DNA of 48,763 nucleotides from Antrodiella citrinella (lineage: Eukaryota; Basidiomycota; Agaricomycetes; Polyporales; Steccherinaceae): the NCBI GenBank assembly GCA_004802725.1, contig SGPM01000210.1, forward strand, positions 1-48,763. Reading direction: 5' to 3'. Both the position numbers and the translations under genes were made by a program. The stretch's first letter is position 1; every line of letters begins with the position of its first letter. Of this stretch, positions 1-9,714 are shown one piece after another. The notes beneath the pieces were generated by a model. It had not been told where the DNA came from. It saw nothing but the letters and a program-made list of their open reading frames with translations, and did not search any database.

Positions 1-1333
1 TTGACTGTGAAAACAACTGGTCAGGTCCAAGATTTGGTTTCCGGTAACACTAGATATGCGACAAAAAGTCGCCAAAAATTTGGCCATTTTGAAAACCCGT
101 GGGAAAAATCTCGGAGGTGTGTTTTCTGAAGCTTTCAGCCTCCCCGAGTTCGAATCCGGTCTCCGTTTGGCTCTAGAGGCTCTGGTTGGGCGGCAAAATA
201 ATTGGTTGACTTTGATTGTCCGCAACTGTAGACTACCCAGACCAACCGACACCCCACGGAACTTCGTGGGAACGCAAAGGGAACGCCCTCAAACGCAGGA
301 TGTCATCCATCTTCAACTACAACATATGCGGTCAGTGGCCGAGGGCAGGTACCACAAAATCAGTCACACGAGAGGTCACGTACCTAACTCATGATACCAA
401 AATGTGAGATGTCTCTACTTAGCCCAGACATATCGTACAGCCAGTGTTTAGGAAACGATAGGCCAGCACGAACAAAAAATACAGAGTCGGAGTCCAAAAC
501 TTAGCCTCATCCGAACCTATCAGCCAGCAGGTCGCTGCGACGCCAGAACCACAGCTGGAATAGAGGCTAAAACGGACTAAAAACCATCCGGCCCAAGCTC
601 CCGACGACAGCGGAGTTCATTCTTCTCTGCGTAATGTTTGTTCGAGCTGGCTATTGTTTCTTAAACAGCTGTAATACCGTTCATGTGTATCCTCATATAC
701 TCCAACACAGAGAGGCGAGACAAAACTATCCCAGTCTCGCTTTGTGTTCAGATGCTCGACGATCGAGCCGAGAACAAAAGACACGTCGACCAAGACAACT
801 ACGAATTCGGCTTCGCTAGATCATGATAGGAACGACCTGCTGTTTCCCCAACAGTCGGACTATCCTGCACTGCATTCCTTTTGTTTTGCAAAGATGAGAT
901 GAAGAAGCTGGAAGAGGCGAACGATGGTTGAGAAGATGCGTAATATATACTCCGTACTCCGCCGCCGTCGGGTCCGGGTAATAGATCAAGATAAGATTTA
1001 TTCGGAGCCACCACGGAATCTAATCTCTCTCATATCTATAGATCTAGCCAGCTCTGGGTTGTCAGTCTCCTCGACGGTCTCTTCCGCCGTTGAATACCAG
1101 TGTGCACTGTCTTCCTTTCACCCACTTCCTCACATTCCTATCAATTTCCTGCGTCAAGAGCTTTCAAATATGCGTTTCACAAAAGTAATCACGATGAGAT
1201 CGACCTTGGTCAGCTATGGCGTTGTAGCAGCCATAACCGCCGCCCACTGAATGTCTATATAACGGGTGCGCCGCTCCCTTGATTCACATCCTCATCAACA
1301 CCAACAGATCTCCAAAGCAGCAGAAACATCATC
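1..1333. other. intergenic stretch, no gene seen
   Basis: About 1.3 kb with only short, unremarkable open frames and no recognisable protein segment, tRNA or repeat. The right end holds the promoter and leader of the NmrA-like gene. A short inverted repeat, GCCAAA-AA-TTTGGC, lies near 70-83, with nothing around it to give it a role. Confidence 0.6.
1256..1262 (+). promoter_or_regulatory. TATA box of the NmrA-like gene
   Basis: TATATAA lies 72 bp upstream of the ATG at 1334 and is followed by a C/A-rich leader. This fits a TATA-containing fungal promoter with a short 5' UTR. Confidence 0.5.
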
Positions 1334-2347
1334 ATGGCATCTCAAGTCATCGGCGTGATCGGATCGACTGGAGCCCAAGGCTTCAGCGTCGTGCAATCCC
1401 TGCTCGAGCAATTCCCTGTCCGCGCCTTCACGCGCACGCCAGAGAAGCTCCAGCAGCTCACCTCCAACCCCAACTTCTCCGCCGTCCAGCTTGACCCCGC
1501 TGACCACGCCGCGGTCAAGGCGTCGCTCAAGGGCGTCTGGGCGTTGTTCGTCAACACCTTCTCTGATTACACGCAGCCGATTGGTGCTGAGGAGAGGCAA
1601 GGCAAGGCTATCGTCGATGCCGCTGTTGAGGCTGGTGTAGAGTGGCTTGTGTATAGCGCCTTGCCGGAGAACATGCCGTTCAGGGCGTTCGAGGAGAAGG
1701 CGAAGGTTATGAAGTATGCGAGGGAAGTCGGGAAGACGTCTAATTTGAAGCCTATTTTCGTCCAGGTGGGTGTCTACTCGTTGAGCCTTGCACGTCTTGC
1801 ATGAGCTAAGCGTGATTGTCAACAGTTGGGATACTACATGTCCAACTTCGTATTCTCGAAGCCGGTTCTGAACCCTAGCGACGGGTTCGTCGAGTTCCGC
1901 TGGCCCGTGCTCGACGCTCAGACCTACTGTGCGTACACATTCTACTTTAATAGCTCCACTCATCTAATCTCTATTTATTCAGTCCCCCTCATCGCCACTC
2001 AAAGCGATCTTGGCCCGATCGTCAAAGCCGTCTTCCAGAATCTCGAAGAATACAAAGGCGTCGAGATTCCCATCGTTGGCGAAACGCTCACGCTCACTCA
2101 AGTGGCCGAGATCTATGGAAAAGTGTACAATGTCCCCACACGGGCGGTCTACCTTCCCGGCGCACCCGCGCAGGAGCTGTTCCCCGGTTGGACCCAGATG
2201 CACGCCGCCTTTAAGACGGATGGGTACTTCCCTGCATACAAGGGGAGAGAGGGTGAGATCAGCCAGAAGGTGAAGAAGTTGTATCCGGGTGTCAAGACTT
2301 GGGAGGCGTGGTTGAAGGAGGTTGGTCTTGAGTACGTGAAGAACTGA
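1334..2347 (+). CDS. NmrA-like NAD(P)-binding family protein
   Basis: Three exons, 1334-1765, 1826-1928 and 1983-2347, join to 299 aa. The N-terminus has the Rossmann nucleotide-binding pattern GSTGAQG (about residues 9-15) after a hydrophobic beta strand. The rest follows the NmrA / atypical short-chain dehydrogenase plan, with an FVQLGYYMSNF segment and an ETLTLTQVAEIYGKV segment. Known relatives either sense the NAD(P) redox state, as in nitrogen regulation, or reduce small substrates. No catalytic tyrosine motif of a classical SDR is obvious, so the substrate cannot be named. The first ATG after the TATA box is used. A decayed copy of its 3' end follows directly downstream. Confidence 0.88.
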
Positions 2348-2508
2348 AGAAAGTTGAAGGCTACAACGTTGTATTCGTACGCGACATTGCCGCAATAATG
2401 CTATGATTTTTACTTCCATCTCGCTATATTGTGTACCATGATATCATGTGCGTCGGCGAGGCTCACGAGTGACGACTTCACTTTTCAGAACAGAGTACAC
2501 TTATCAGT

Positions 2509-2792
2509 GTCGGCGGGGAGGCTTTCACCCTGTCTCACGCGGCAGAGACGTACGCTCGCGTCACCGGACAACCCGCGCGTGTATTATTCGTGGAACACAC
2601 TCCCCAGGAAAAGATACCAGAATGAATCGCTCGTGACAAGGGGTACAAGGAGGTCGGATATTTCCCGAAGTATGCTGGCCGGGAGCAACCTAGTAGGAGA
2701 TCGCTGAGCTGGCGAAGAAGCTGTATCCTGATATCAGTAGCTTCGAGCAGTGGATGCGAGAGACGGGGTTTGACGCGAAGAAGAAGAAGTAG
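2509..2792 (+). pseudogene. decayed 3' fragment of an NmrA-like gene
   Basis: Translation from 2509 gives GGEAFTLSHAAETYARV and QPARVLF, aligning with ETLTLTQVAEIYGKV and PTRAVYL of the intact neighbour. The frame then meets a stop. Homology resumes with GYFPKYAGRE (neighbour GYFPAYKGRE). After a frame change it resumes again at 2697 with EIAELAKKLYPDISSFEQW, matching EISQKVKKLYPGVKTWEAW, and ends in its own stop at 2790-2792. Only the last roughly 95 codons are represented. The Rossmann half is absent, since just 161 bp separate this fragment from the intact gene. It is divergent from the neighbour, so it is either an old tandem duplicate or the remnant of a different paralog. Confidence 0.8.
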
Positions 2793-2980
2793 TTTATCGT
2801 ATGAAATTTAAAACGCGTCGTTGAAGTCGTGCTTGAAATTTGAACCACAGAAATCTGCCAAATCGGGCCGGAACACCATGATGTCAAGCCCGGGAGTGTT
2901 CGGCTAAACTTGGATAGCGCACGGCTTGACCAGCATCCACCACCACTTACTAGCTACACTCTCGTTGTGTGTTTACACCA

Positions 2981-4538
2981 ATGGGCCAAGACGAATCACA
3001 ATATGTGGGAACCACGATTTTGGACGATAAGGACATTCCGTCACTTGTGAAGTACATGAAATCAGACGCTTGCAAGAACGTCATTGTAATGGTGAGCGAT
3101 TGCTGAGTTCTCCGCGTATTTGTGACATGGACTTTGAACTGAGACATTTGGTTAGTTGGGTGCAGGTTAGACGTCTCGAATGGCGATGAAAAGACGTTTG
3201 AAGCTCACCCTAGAAAATTGATTGAAACCAGGTGTTAGTACATCTGCAGGCATACCAGACTTCCGATCACCAGAGACAGGTAAGTCATGACGATTTTCGC
3301 AGTTTACCATGCTCACCTCAAGGCAATTTTTAGGTCTATACGTGAGCTTCATTGCTCGTGTGGCGTCAATATCGCTAATGAGGGTTGATTATCTCAGGCA
3401 AACCTTGCACGTCTTAATCTACCATATCCCGAGGCGGTGTTCGAGATCAATTTCTTCAGGTCAAATCCTCGACCATGTATGTGTTCTATCGTTCCATTAC
3501 TGGACCTTGTTCTCAATATCAACTATTTAGTCTACACACTCGCCAAGGAGCTGATGCCGGGGAAGTTCCGTCCCACGCTGACACATTCCTTCGTCCGTCT
3601 CCTTGCTGCGCACTCACTTCTGAAGAAATGCTTCACGCAGAACATCGACACCTTAGAAAGGCGGGCGGGTGTACCACCAGAATTGATCGTCGAGGCTCAT
3701 GGAAGCTTTGCGAACCAGCACTGCATCGAGTGTCGGTCGTCCTATGACGGAGATAAACTGCGGAAAGAGATCCACTTGGGAGTTGTGGCAACCTGCGAGG
3801 AATGCGAGGGCTTGGTGAAACCCGATATCGTGTTCTTCGGCGAACAGGTACGCGTACTAAGAGACGCGTGAACTTGGAGTAATCTACTGACTTGTCCTCC
3901 TGTAATTGTAGCTGCCGGCTGAATTCCACAGGTCGATACCCACACTGCGACAAGCTGATCTGCTCATCGTTATGGGCACCTCGCTCACGGTTCATCCATT
4001 CGCTTCTCTGGCAACCATGGTTCCGGACTCTTGCCCACGAGTACTCGTCAATCTCGATCTAGTTGGCAACTTCGGAACAAGACCAGATGACGTCTGCCTG
4101 CTCGGAAAGACGGACGAAGTTGTTCGTGAACTGGTTAGGGAGTTGGGCTGGGAGGCCGAGCTAGACGCGTTATGGCAGGACACTGCGCACAGCGTGGTGG
4201 ACATGTCTGCACCGCAAACGAAGGAGAAAGTTCCGACACCGGCGAAGCCGGGCGAGAAGGAGGAAGTTGCGGTGGCGAAGGAGGAAGTCACGGCGGCGAC
4301 GGAGGAGGATCAATCGGAGGCAGACGAAGTTCGGCCTTCGGAGGATGATGTCCTGGAGGCAGAGGTTGCCAAGCTGACAGCAGAGGTGGAGAAGATCCTT
4401 AATGTCTCGGAGGCCTTCCCAGAGCCCGGAGATTTGACGCCAAGGAAAGATGATCCCGACGAGGGGCATGAAGTAGAAGGAAAAGCACAGGCAAGTAAGG
4501 ACACGGAGACCTCCCAATCTAATCAAGGAAAGCTTTAG
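2981..4538 (+). CDS. HST2: class I sirtuin, NAD-dependent protein deacetylase (Hst2/SIRT2 type)
   Basis: Seven exons: 2981-3091, 3156-3165, 3232-3279, 3334-3341, 3398-3476, 3531-3847 and 3912-4538. They total 1200 nt and encode 399 aa. Sirtuins remove acetyl groups from lysines using NAD+. Seen here are the NAD-binding GAGVSTSAGIPDFRSP, the TQNIDTLER motif, the catalytic His in EAHGSF (about residue 142), two zinc Cys pairs (CIEC and CEEC), KPDIVFFGE, and MGTSL near the C-terminal half of the Rossmann fold. Exons 2 and 4 are only 10 and 8 nt, and without them the NAD-binding loop is broken. After the catalytic core, about 110 residues form a disordered tail rich in Glu, Lys and Ala with KEEVAVAKEEV-like repeats, possibly a localisation or interaction tail. 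Hst2 proteins are mainly cytosolic and act on tubulin and histone H4 in known species. Confidence 0.93.
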
Positions 4539-4702
4539 GACCAACATTGGGCTTCTCACATGTATTCGGGCTTCAGGATTTACGGCTCGGATGGATTGTA
4601 TATGTGTACTAGTACAGTTTCCTTTGCTCTATGCTTGTATGTCTTATTCCGATGTAGCTGAAGATATGAATGGAATTGACGCACCTCAACGTGATCGGCC
4701 AT

Positions 4703-5946
4703 TTACTGGGTTCCGGGCGCAGCCACTGGCACTCCGTCGCTCAAACGTGTCATCAAAAACGATGCAGCCTGGTCGAACAACGCACTAAAGTGCGCTTCGG
4801 CGTCCTTCACGTAGTCGAAGGAATGCTCCAGGCCTTTCACAATCTGCAGCGTGACGTCCACCCCCGCAGTCTTGAGGACGTCTCGCATGTGAATCGATTC
4901 CAACACAGGGACCGCAGTATCAGCTTCCCCGTGTATAAGGAACGTTGGCGGCCACGCCGAGGACACCTGCAGTTGGGGGAACAAACGGAGATGTGAAGGG
5001 GAAAGATGAGATAAAAGGATCTCCGAGAGTTCCGCGTCATCTCGTGCACCTCGCAGAGCGAGGCTTAGGCTAGGTTGGTACATCTGAGTGTAGTAATCTA
5101 AAAAGACACCGAGTTGTAGATACAGTCGTGCGAGAAGCATGCGAGGATTGGCTGGGTATCCTGGAATCGGGGCTGTTTCAGGGTAGTAGGCAAGCGGTGA
5201 CTCCGAAATTGATTCCAACGATGTGCACTGGGGGTACAAGAATTCTGCGAAATTGGACGGGTCCAGTATCTCGCGACCCCGGAAGAACGGGGTATGCTTG
5301 ACGGCAAGGTAATGCGGGGTCTGAACGCGATGTTATTCTCTCGACGCAGATCTTCCAAATGTACACTGTCACGTACCAGAAAGTCGCCACCCATAGCATA
5401 CATATTAAGCACAGCTACGGGTTTAGGTTCTGCGTGCAGAGCGGCGAGGTATGCACAGAGACCACCTGAACTGGTGCCCGCAACCGCAATGCGACTGCGA
5501 TCCACACCTATGAGCGGAATTCCTACGGACACACAGAACTCCGCCAGCCTGGATCCTGAATCCCCACTTAAGAATTTGAAAATGTCACATATGTCGTCGA
5601 CTAGGTCGAGGCCACTTGCAGGTGGTATCAACCTGTAGTCTGCAGAAATAAAGAGGATGCCCAAAGAGTTGAGCCTGTCTGAGACGCTGTTAGTCGGCGA
5701 CATGAATTAAAAAGAAGCAGACGTACCCTTGAGCCATGTTGGAAACCAACTTTCTCTAGTTCCTACTGTGAGCCCGCCGCCATGAAAATACACGAGGGCT
5801 GGAAGGTTGATCGGATTCTGGTCCTGAGAACTTGAGCTTGAGCGTTGGATGTGCGGCAAATAGAAATCGGCTGAGATTAGACGGCCATCTGCGTGCTTGT
5901 AAGGTAAGGTGACGAGCAATGCGTCAGGATCGTTGTACGGAGACAT
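4703..5946 (-). CDS. alpha/beta hydrolase, HSL (hormone-sensitive lipase) family
   Basis: Three exons on the minus strand, 5946-5727, 5678-5377 and 5320-4703, give 379 aa. The HGGG oxyanion motif (about residues 55-58) and the nucleophile elbow GTSSGG (Ser about 143) define the HSL/lipase-esterase group. The acid is the Asp in HGEADTAVP and the base the His in GLEHSFDY near the C-terminus. The second intron (5321-5376) explains an apparent frame change, and splicing it gives GGDFL-TPHYLAV, the usual family continuation. No signal peptide is seen, so it is probably an intracellular esterase or lipase. The exact ester substrate is unknown. It is divergent from APC2 with 182 bp between start codons. 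Confidence 0.88.
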
Positions 5947-6128
5947 GATTGAGAGGAACGGGCAGACTGGCGCGTATAGTATACGGTCGACCTGCTAATG
6001 GGCGTCTGCTGCACTTGGTTCCGCTCACCACCACCACCACTCGGACTGTCCAACGCGACTCTGACCTCGTATGCCACCCTCTGCTATCTCCGGACACGTA
6101 AACGACGTGTCTTTCGACGTGTAAATTC

Positions 6129-9100
6129 ATGGCCACACATCAGCTATATACGGATGTCGCTGCAAACTGGTCGGCTTCCTTCATCTTGCTCAACCGCGAT
6201 GAACCAGGGATCTCCGGCTTGTTATCCTTCAGCGAGGTGCGAGGTCATATATCGCCGCGAAACACACCGTGGTACGAATGCTGACTGGAACGATATGTAG
6301 GCATGGCTTCTTGTAAAGGACTTTCTCTGTCCTCGCGATTTAGCAGATTCTGTTCAGAAGGAGTCCTTCGGTAATGTCCCTATGCGAGGACCACTCTCTG
6401 GCTACTTGCTGAAACTGGTTGCTGCTACTCAGATATGACTCAAGTCAAGCGAGCAATTGAAGTTGTCACTCGAAGTAATATGTTACAAGTCTTACAGGAC
6501 GACTTCATGGGTAAGCGTAACAAGCCGATCGTCCATGGGAAGCAACCCATCTTTCACCTCAGATGCCATACGTCTCAATCTCCATTGTATTACCAAAGAC
6601 ATTGACAGCTCGATGTCTTACTACGATGTGCGTGTTTTTGCCTACGACCTACTGCATGTACCCATACACTTTTGTTCAGCGATCGGCAGACGTGAAGTAT
6701 GTGGCCCAGCTCGTATCTCAGCTTACTAAATGGTACGATGCGTGGAGCCCTATACCAGAGTAAGCAGCATATCGACGTCTCACTTTCCGTGTTGACCATT
6801 GCTTCAGACTAGGAACCCCGCTGATGAATGCCTACAATCTTGCGTTTCAAACTCACGTATACTCAGTGTTGCCACCGAGTTTCACCAGAGGCTTCAAAGA
6901 GCTTGTCACCCTCACTTTCAGCCTGTCAAATGTTACTGCCGGCTCGGAATGGCTACTCGCGATTTTCAACCAAACCGACAGAAGCTCAAATCGTGTAGAT
7001 GCAGCTCTTTGGTCTGCATTCCAACGACTAGGTCTCTCCGAGCGATACGAATCGCTTATTTCCAGTATATGCTACGAATACGTCGAGAAACACATTTGGA
7101 AGACCTGCGTTGGCAAGTGGGACGAGCCCATGCTCAACACGATTCGGGACTGGATGGCTAACAAGATCGTGCCGTGGATGCTTATGCCATTTGCGCGAGG
7201 GGCGAAGAATTGTAAGAGTTCTACTGATGCTGGATACGGTGAGTCAGACTGAGAATGCCTGCACAGCGGACGACGCCAAGTCAATGCTACAGGGTGTCGG
7301 CTCCCGCCTGGACTTCCATGTTTGCAAGACACTGGCCGATATAAGGTGTGTGCAAGTAGGACATCTCCACTCTGCCCATATCTTATGCCTTGTCAGGACG
7401 AAAGAGATATTTGATATCATCGTCGATTATCCTGACTCTATGAATGCACTCAAAGACCTGAAGGTCGGTGGACAACAATACGGAATATCATTCGTGACTG
7501 AGCCCCGCTCAATTAGGAATGCCTTGCCCGCGTGGATCAAAGATCTCAGCTAGTCCAAATTCTTCGCAGGGCGTATGTCGTTCCTCAGATCCCATTCTAA
7601 CATGATACTTACGATGTCATCCAGAAACAAGAGACGTCTACTGCATCCAGGTGCAGACACTAAAGACATCCTTACGCAATATGTCTCGATCATTCGCTGT
7701 CTTAGGATGGTGGATCCCCCGGGCGTATTGTTGTTCAAGGTGGCCGATCCTATACGACAATACCTGAGGTCCTGAACTCTCGTCAAACCTTAGTCTAACA
7801 GTCACTTACAGAGTCTCGCAGGTCACGACCAGATACAATCCGTTGCATTGTTGCCAGTCTCGTTGGGGACGGCGAGAGTGGCGACTCGCTGGTAGACGAG
7901 AACGAGCCCATTCAACCACTGCAACAGTTGCAGGCTGAAGACTATTCAGATCCAAATTGGGAACCCGAACCGATAGATGCAGGCCCAGGTTAATTTCATC
8001 ACACAACTCCCTCTATCAACGTGAGCTGAGACTGAGAAATGTATAGATTTCCGAACGAGCAAGCCCAGTGATGTTATTAGTACTCTTGTCAGTATCTATG
8101 ACTCTAAGGAGCTGTTCGTGAAGGAGCTTCAAGTCTTGTTGGCGCAACGCCTCTTGACAATTACGGATGGCAACTATGACCGCGAGGTAGGATGTTCGTC
8201 TTATGCCAAGTTGTCATTGTATTCACATCTCTCAGCGTCGGAATATTGAAATCCTCAAAATTCGCTTTGGAGAAGCGGCTTTGCAAGTGTGCGAGGTCAT
8301 GCTAAAGGACATGACGGACTCTCGAAGAACTGACCAACACGTCCAAGCTCAAAAAACCGTCAGTCCCCAGTATTCATCTTCCCTCACACCATACTCAACA
8401 TAGTCACTGTAGATGGTGCTACACCCCACCATCATTTCCAAACACTTTTGGCCTGCGCTTCAATCAAGCACTTTCACGATGCCGGGTCAATTCAAAGAGT
8501 ACATACGAGCATATTTCGCTACAGGTTCATCTCACCTTTGTCGCCTGATAGGCTGCAAGGAATGTACGCAAAAGGATATACAGCCTTCAAGCCAGACAAG
8601 AAGTTGGCTTGGCTACCACATCTGGGCACGGTCAAGTTGGACGTCGAATTGGATGATCGAACGATTTCTGCGGACGTCATGCCCTTGGAAGCTGCTTTCA
8701 TCGAACTCTTCTCTAGCAAAGGTGCGAGACGTCGTGGTATCACAATCCGCTCACACATGTATCATCCCTCCAGAAACTTGGACCGTTGCTGAGCTTATCG
8801 CTGAAGTTGGTAACGTAGATCGTATGATGGCGTTGAAAGCTGTCTCTACCTGGGTCAATCTTGGCGTCCTACAAGAACAAGAAACAGACCAGTACAAGCT
8901 TCTCAACGTTGCGGAGCCTGAGGATGCACTCGCCAGGATTCGCGCTCGTATGTGAATGTGTTGTCCTTTATCGTTTACGGTAACTAACTTGCAACTCCAG
9001 CTGCGCCGACACATGTAGAAGACATGCCTCCTATAACCAGCGTTCAACAACAGCAAGCAGAACAGATGCAAGTCTTCTGGAAGGTGCGCTGCGACCTCTT

Positions 9101-9314
9101 GACTTCCGCATTTTCTTCGTTGATCTTGCTTTTATAGTACATCGAGGGCATGCTCACGAACTTGGGTCAGCTGAGCTTGGATCGTATCCATGGAATGCTG
9201 AAGTTTGCTCCTGGTTACGACCGCAATATCGAACAACTCGCTGTGTTCATGGAAGCCGCTCGCAGAGAAGAGCTTGTCATTGCGAAGGATGGAATGTGGA
9301 AGTTGAACAAATGA
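6129..9314 (+). CDS. APC2: anaphase-promoting complex subunit 2 (cullin-related)
   Basis: Eighteen exons sum to 2271 nt (756 aa): 6129-6236, 6301-6370, 6433-6510, 6563-6627, 6680-6759, 6808-7211, 7267-7345, 7397-7463, 7517-7572, 7625-7768, 7822-7988, 8047-8186, 8236-8358, 8413-8498, 8552-8721, 8774-8947, 9001-9083 and 9138-9314. APC2 is the cullin scaffold of the APC/C ubiquitin ligase and pairs with the RING subunit APC11 to degrade cyclins and securin. Diagnostic pieces are EIFDIIVDYPDSMNAL, ECLARVDQR, RRLLHPGADTKDILTQY and YLRSRPDTIRCIV, then the cullin-homology region (KELFVKELQVLLAQRLL, IISKHFWPALQ, LPHLGTVKLDVEL). The C-terminal APC2 winged helix ends in EELVIAKDGMWKLNK. The length is close to other fungal APC2 proteins. 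The first exon (MATHQLYTDVAANW) is chosen because it splices in phase and its intron has a good CTGAC branch site. The N-terminal exons are the least certain. Confidence 0.93.
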
Positions 9315-9498
9315 TGCATCGCAGATGCACTTATGTATGTTCTTGTATCAGTAGCCGAGTCCTTTGCTCAAGCATCAACTTGAGGTAATCATGTCCTCGG
9401 ACTGAATCATTCACTGCTCGCCCAATCTCATACCCAAACCGTCCAAGTGGAGATGAGACACAAGGACGGGGTTTCAGTATATCCCTGCGATGAATTAC

Positions 9499-9507
9499 AA
9501 AAAAAAA
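9499..9507 (-). terminator. RNA polymerase III terminator of tRNA-Thr
   Basis: A run of nine T on the minus strand follows the discriminator base of the tRNA directly. This is a strong Pol III stop with almost no trailer. Confidence 0.85.
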
Positions 9508-9579
9508 TGCCCATTGGCTGGATTGAACAACCGACCTCACCATTACGAGTGGCGCGCTCTACCACTGAGCTAAACGGGC
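9508..9579 (-). tRNA. tRNA-Thr (anticodon CGU)
   Basis: A 72-nt cloverleaf on the minus strand. The acceptor stem pairs GCCCGTT with AATGGGC and the discriminator is A. The D arm is GCTC-AGTGGTA-GAGC. The anticodon stem CGCCA/TGGTG encloses the loop CTCGTAA, giving anticodon CGT (codon ACG, Thr). The T stem GGTTG/CAGCC encloses TTCAATC. There is no intron and CCA is not encoded. It lies between APC2 and the PLK4-like gene. Confidence 0.92.
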
Positions 9580-9714
9580 TACAATGATCGAGTTTGACAA
9601 ACATAGCTCTTCTCGCGGCGAGGCAGCTTGCCTAACCACCGAATCAAACTCACACAAGTTGCTCCGGAACGTCCACATACTATGAAGTGACAAGTCGCAA
9701 CAACTTCAGCCAGC

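Noticed and set aside
145..200. tRNA-like GTTCGAATCC string near the left end
   Set aside because: The flanks do not pair into a T stem and no acceptor or anticodon arm can be folded.
56..394. 112-codon frame in the left intergenic stretch
   Set aside because: No homology I can recognise, no codon bias, overlapped by another short frame.
1295..1963. 222-codon open frame antisense to the NmrA-like gene
   Set aside because: It is the mirror of a codon-biased coding strand, with no recognisable domain and no promoter of its own.
5300..5400. Apparent frameshift in the alpha/beta hydrolase
   Set aside because: A 56-nt GT-AG intron (5321-5376) removes it and restores the expected GGDFL-TPHYLAV continuation.
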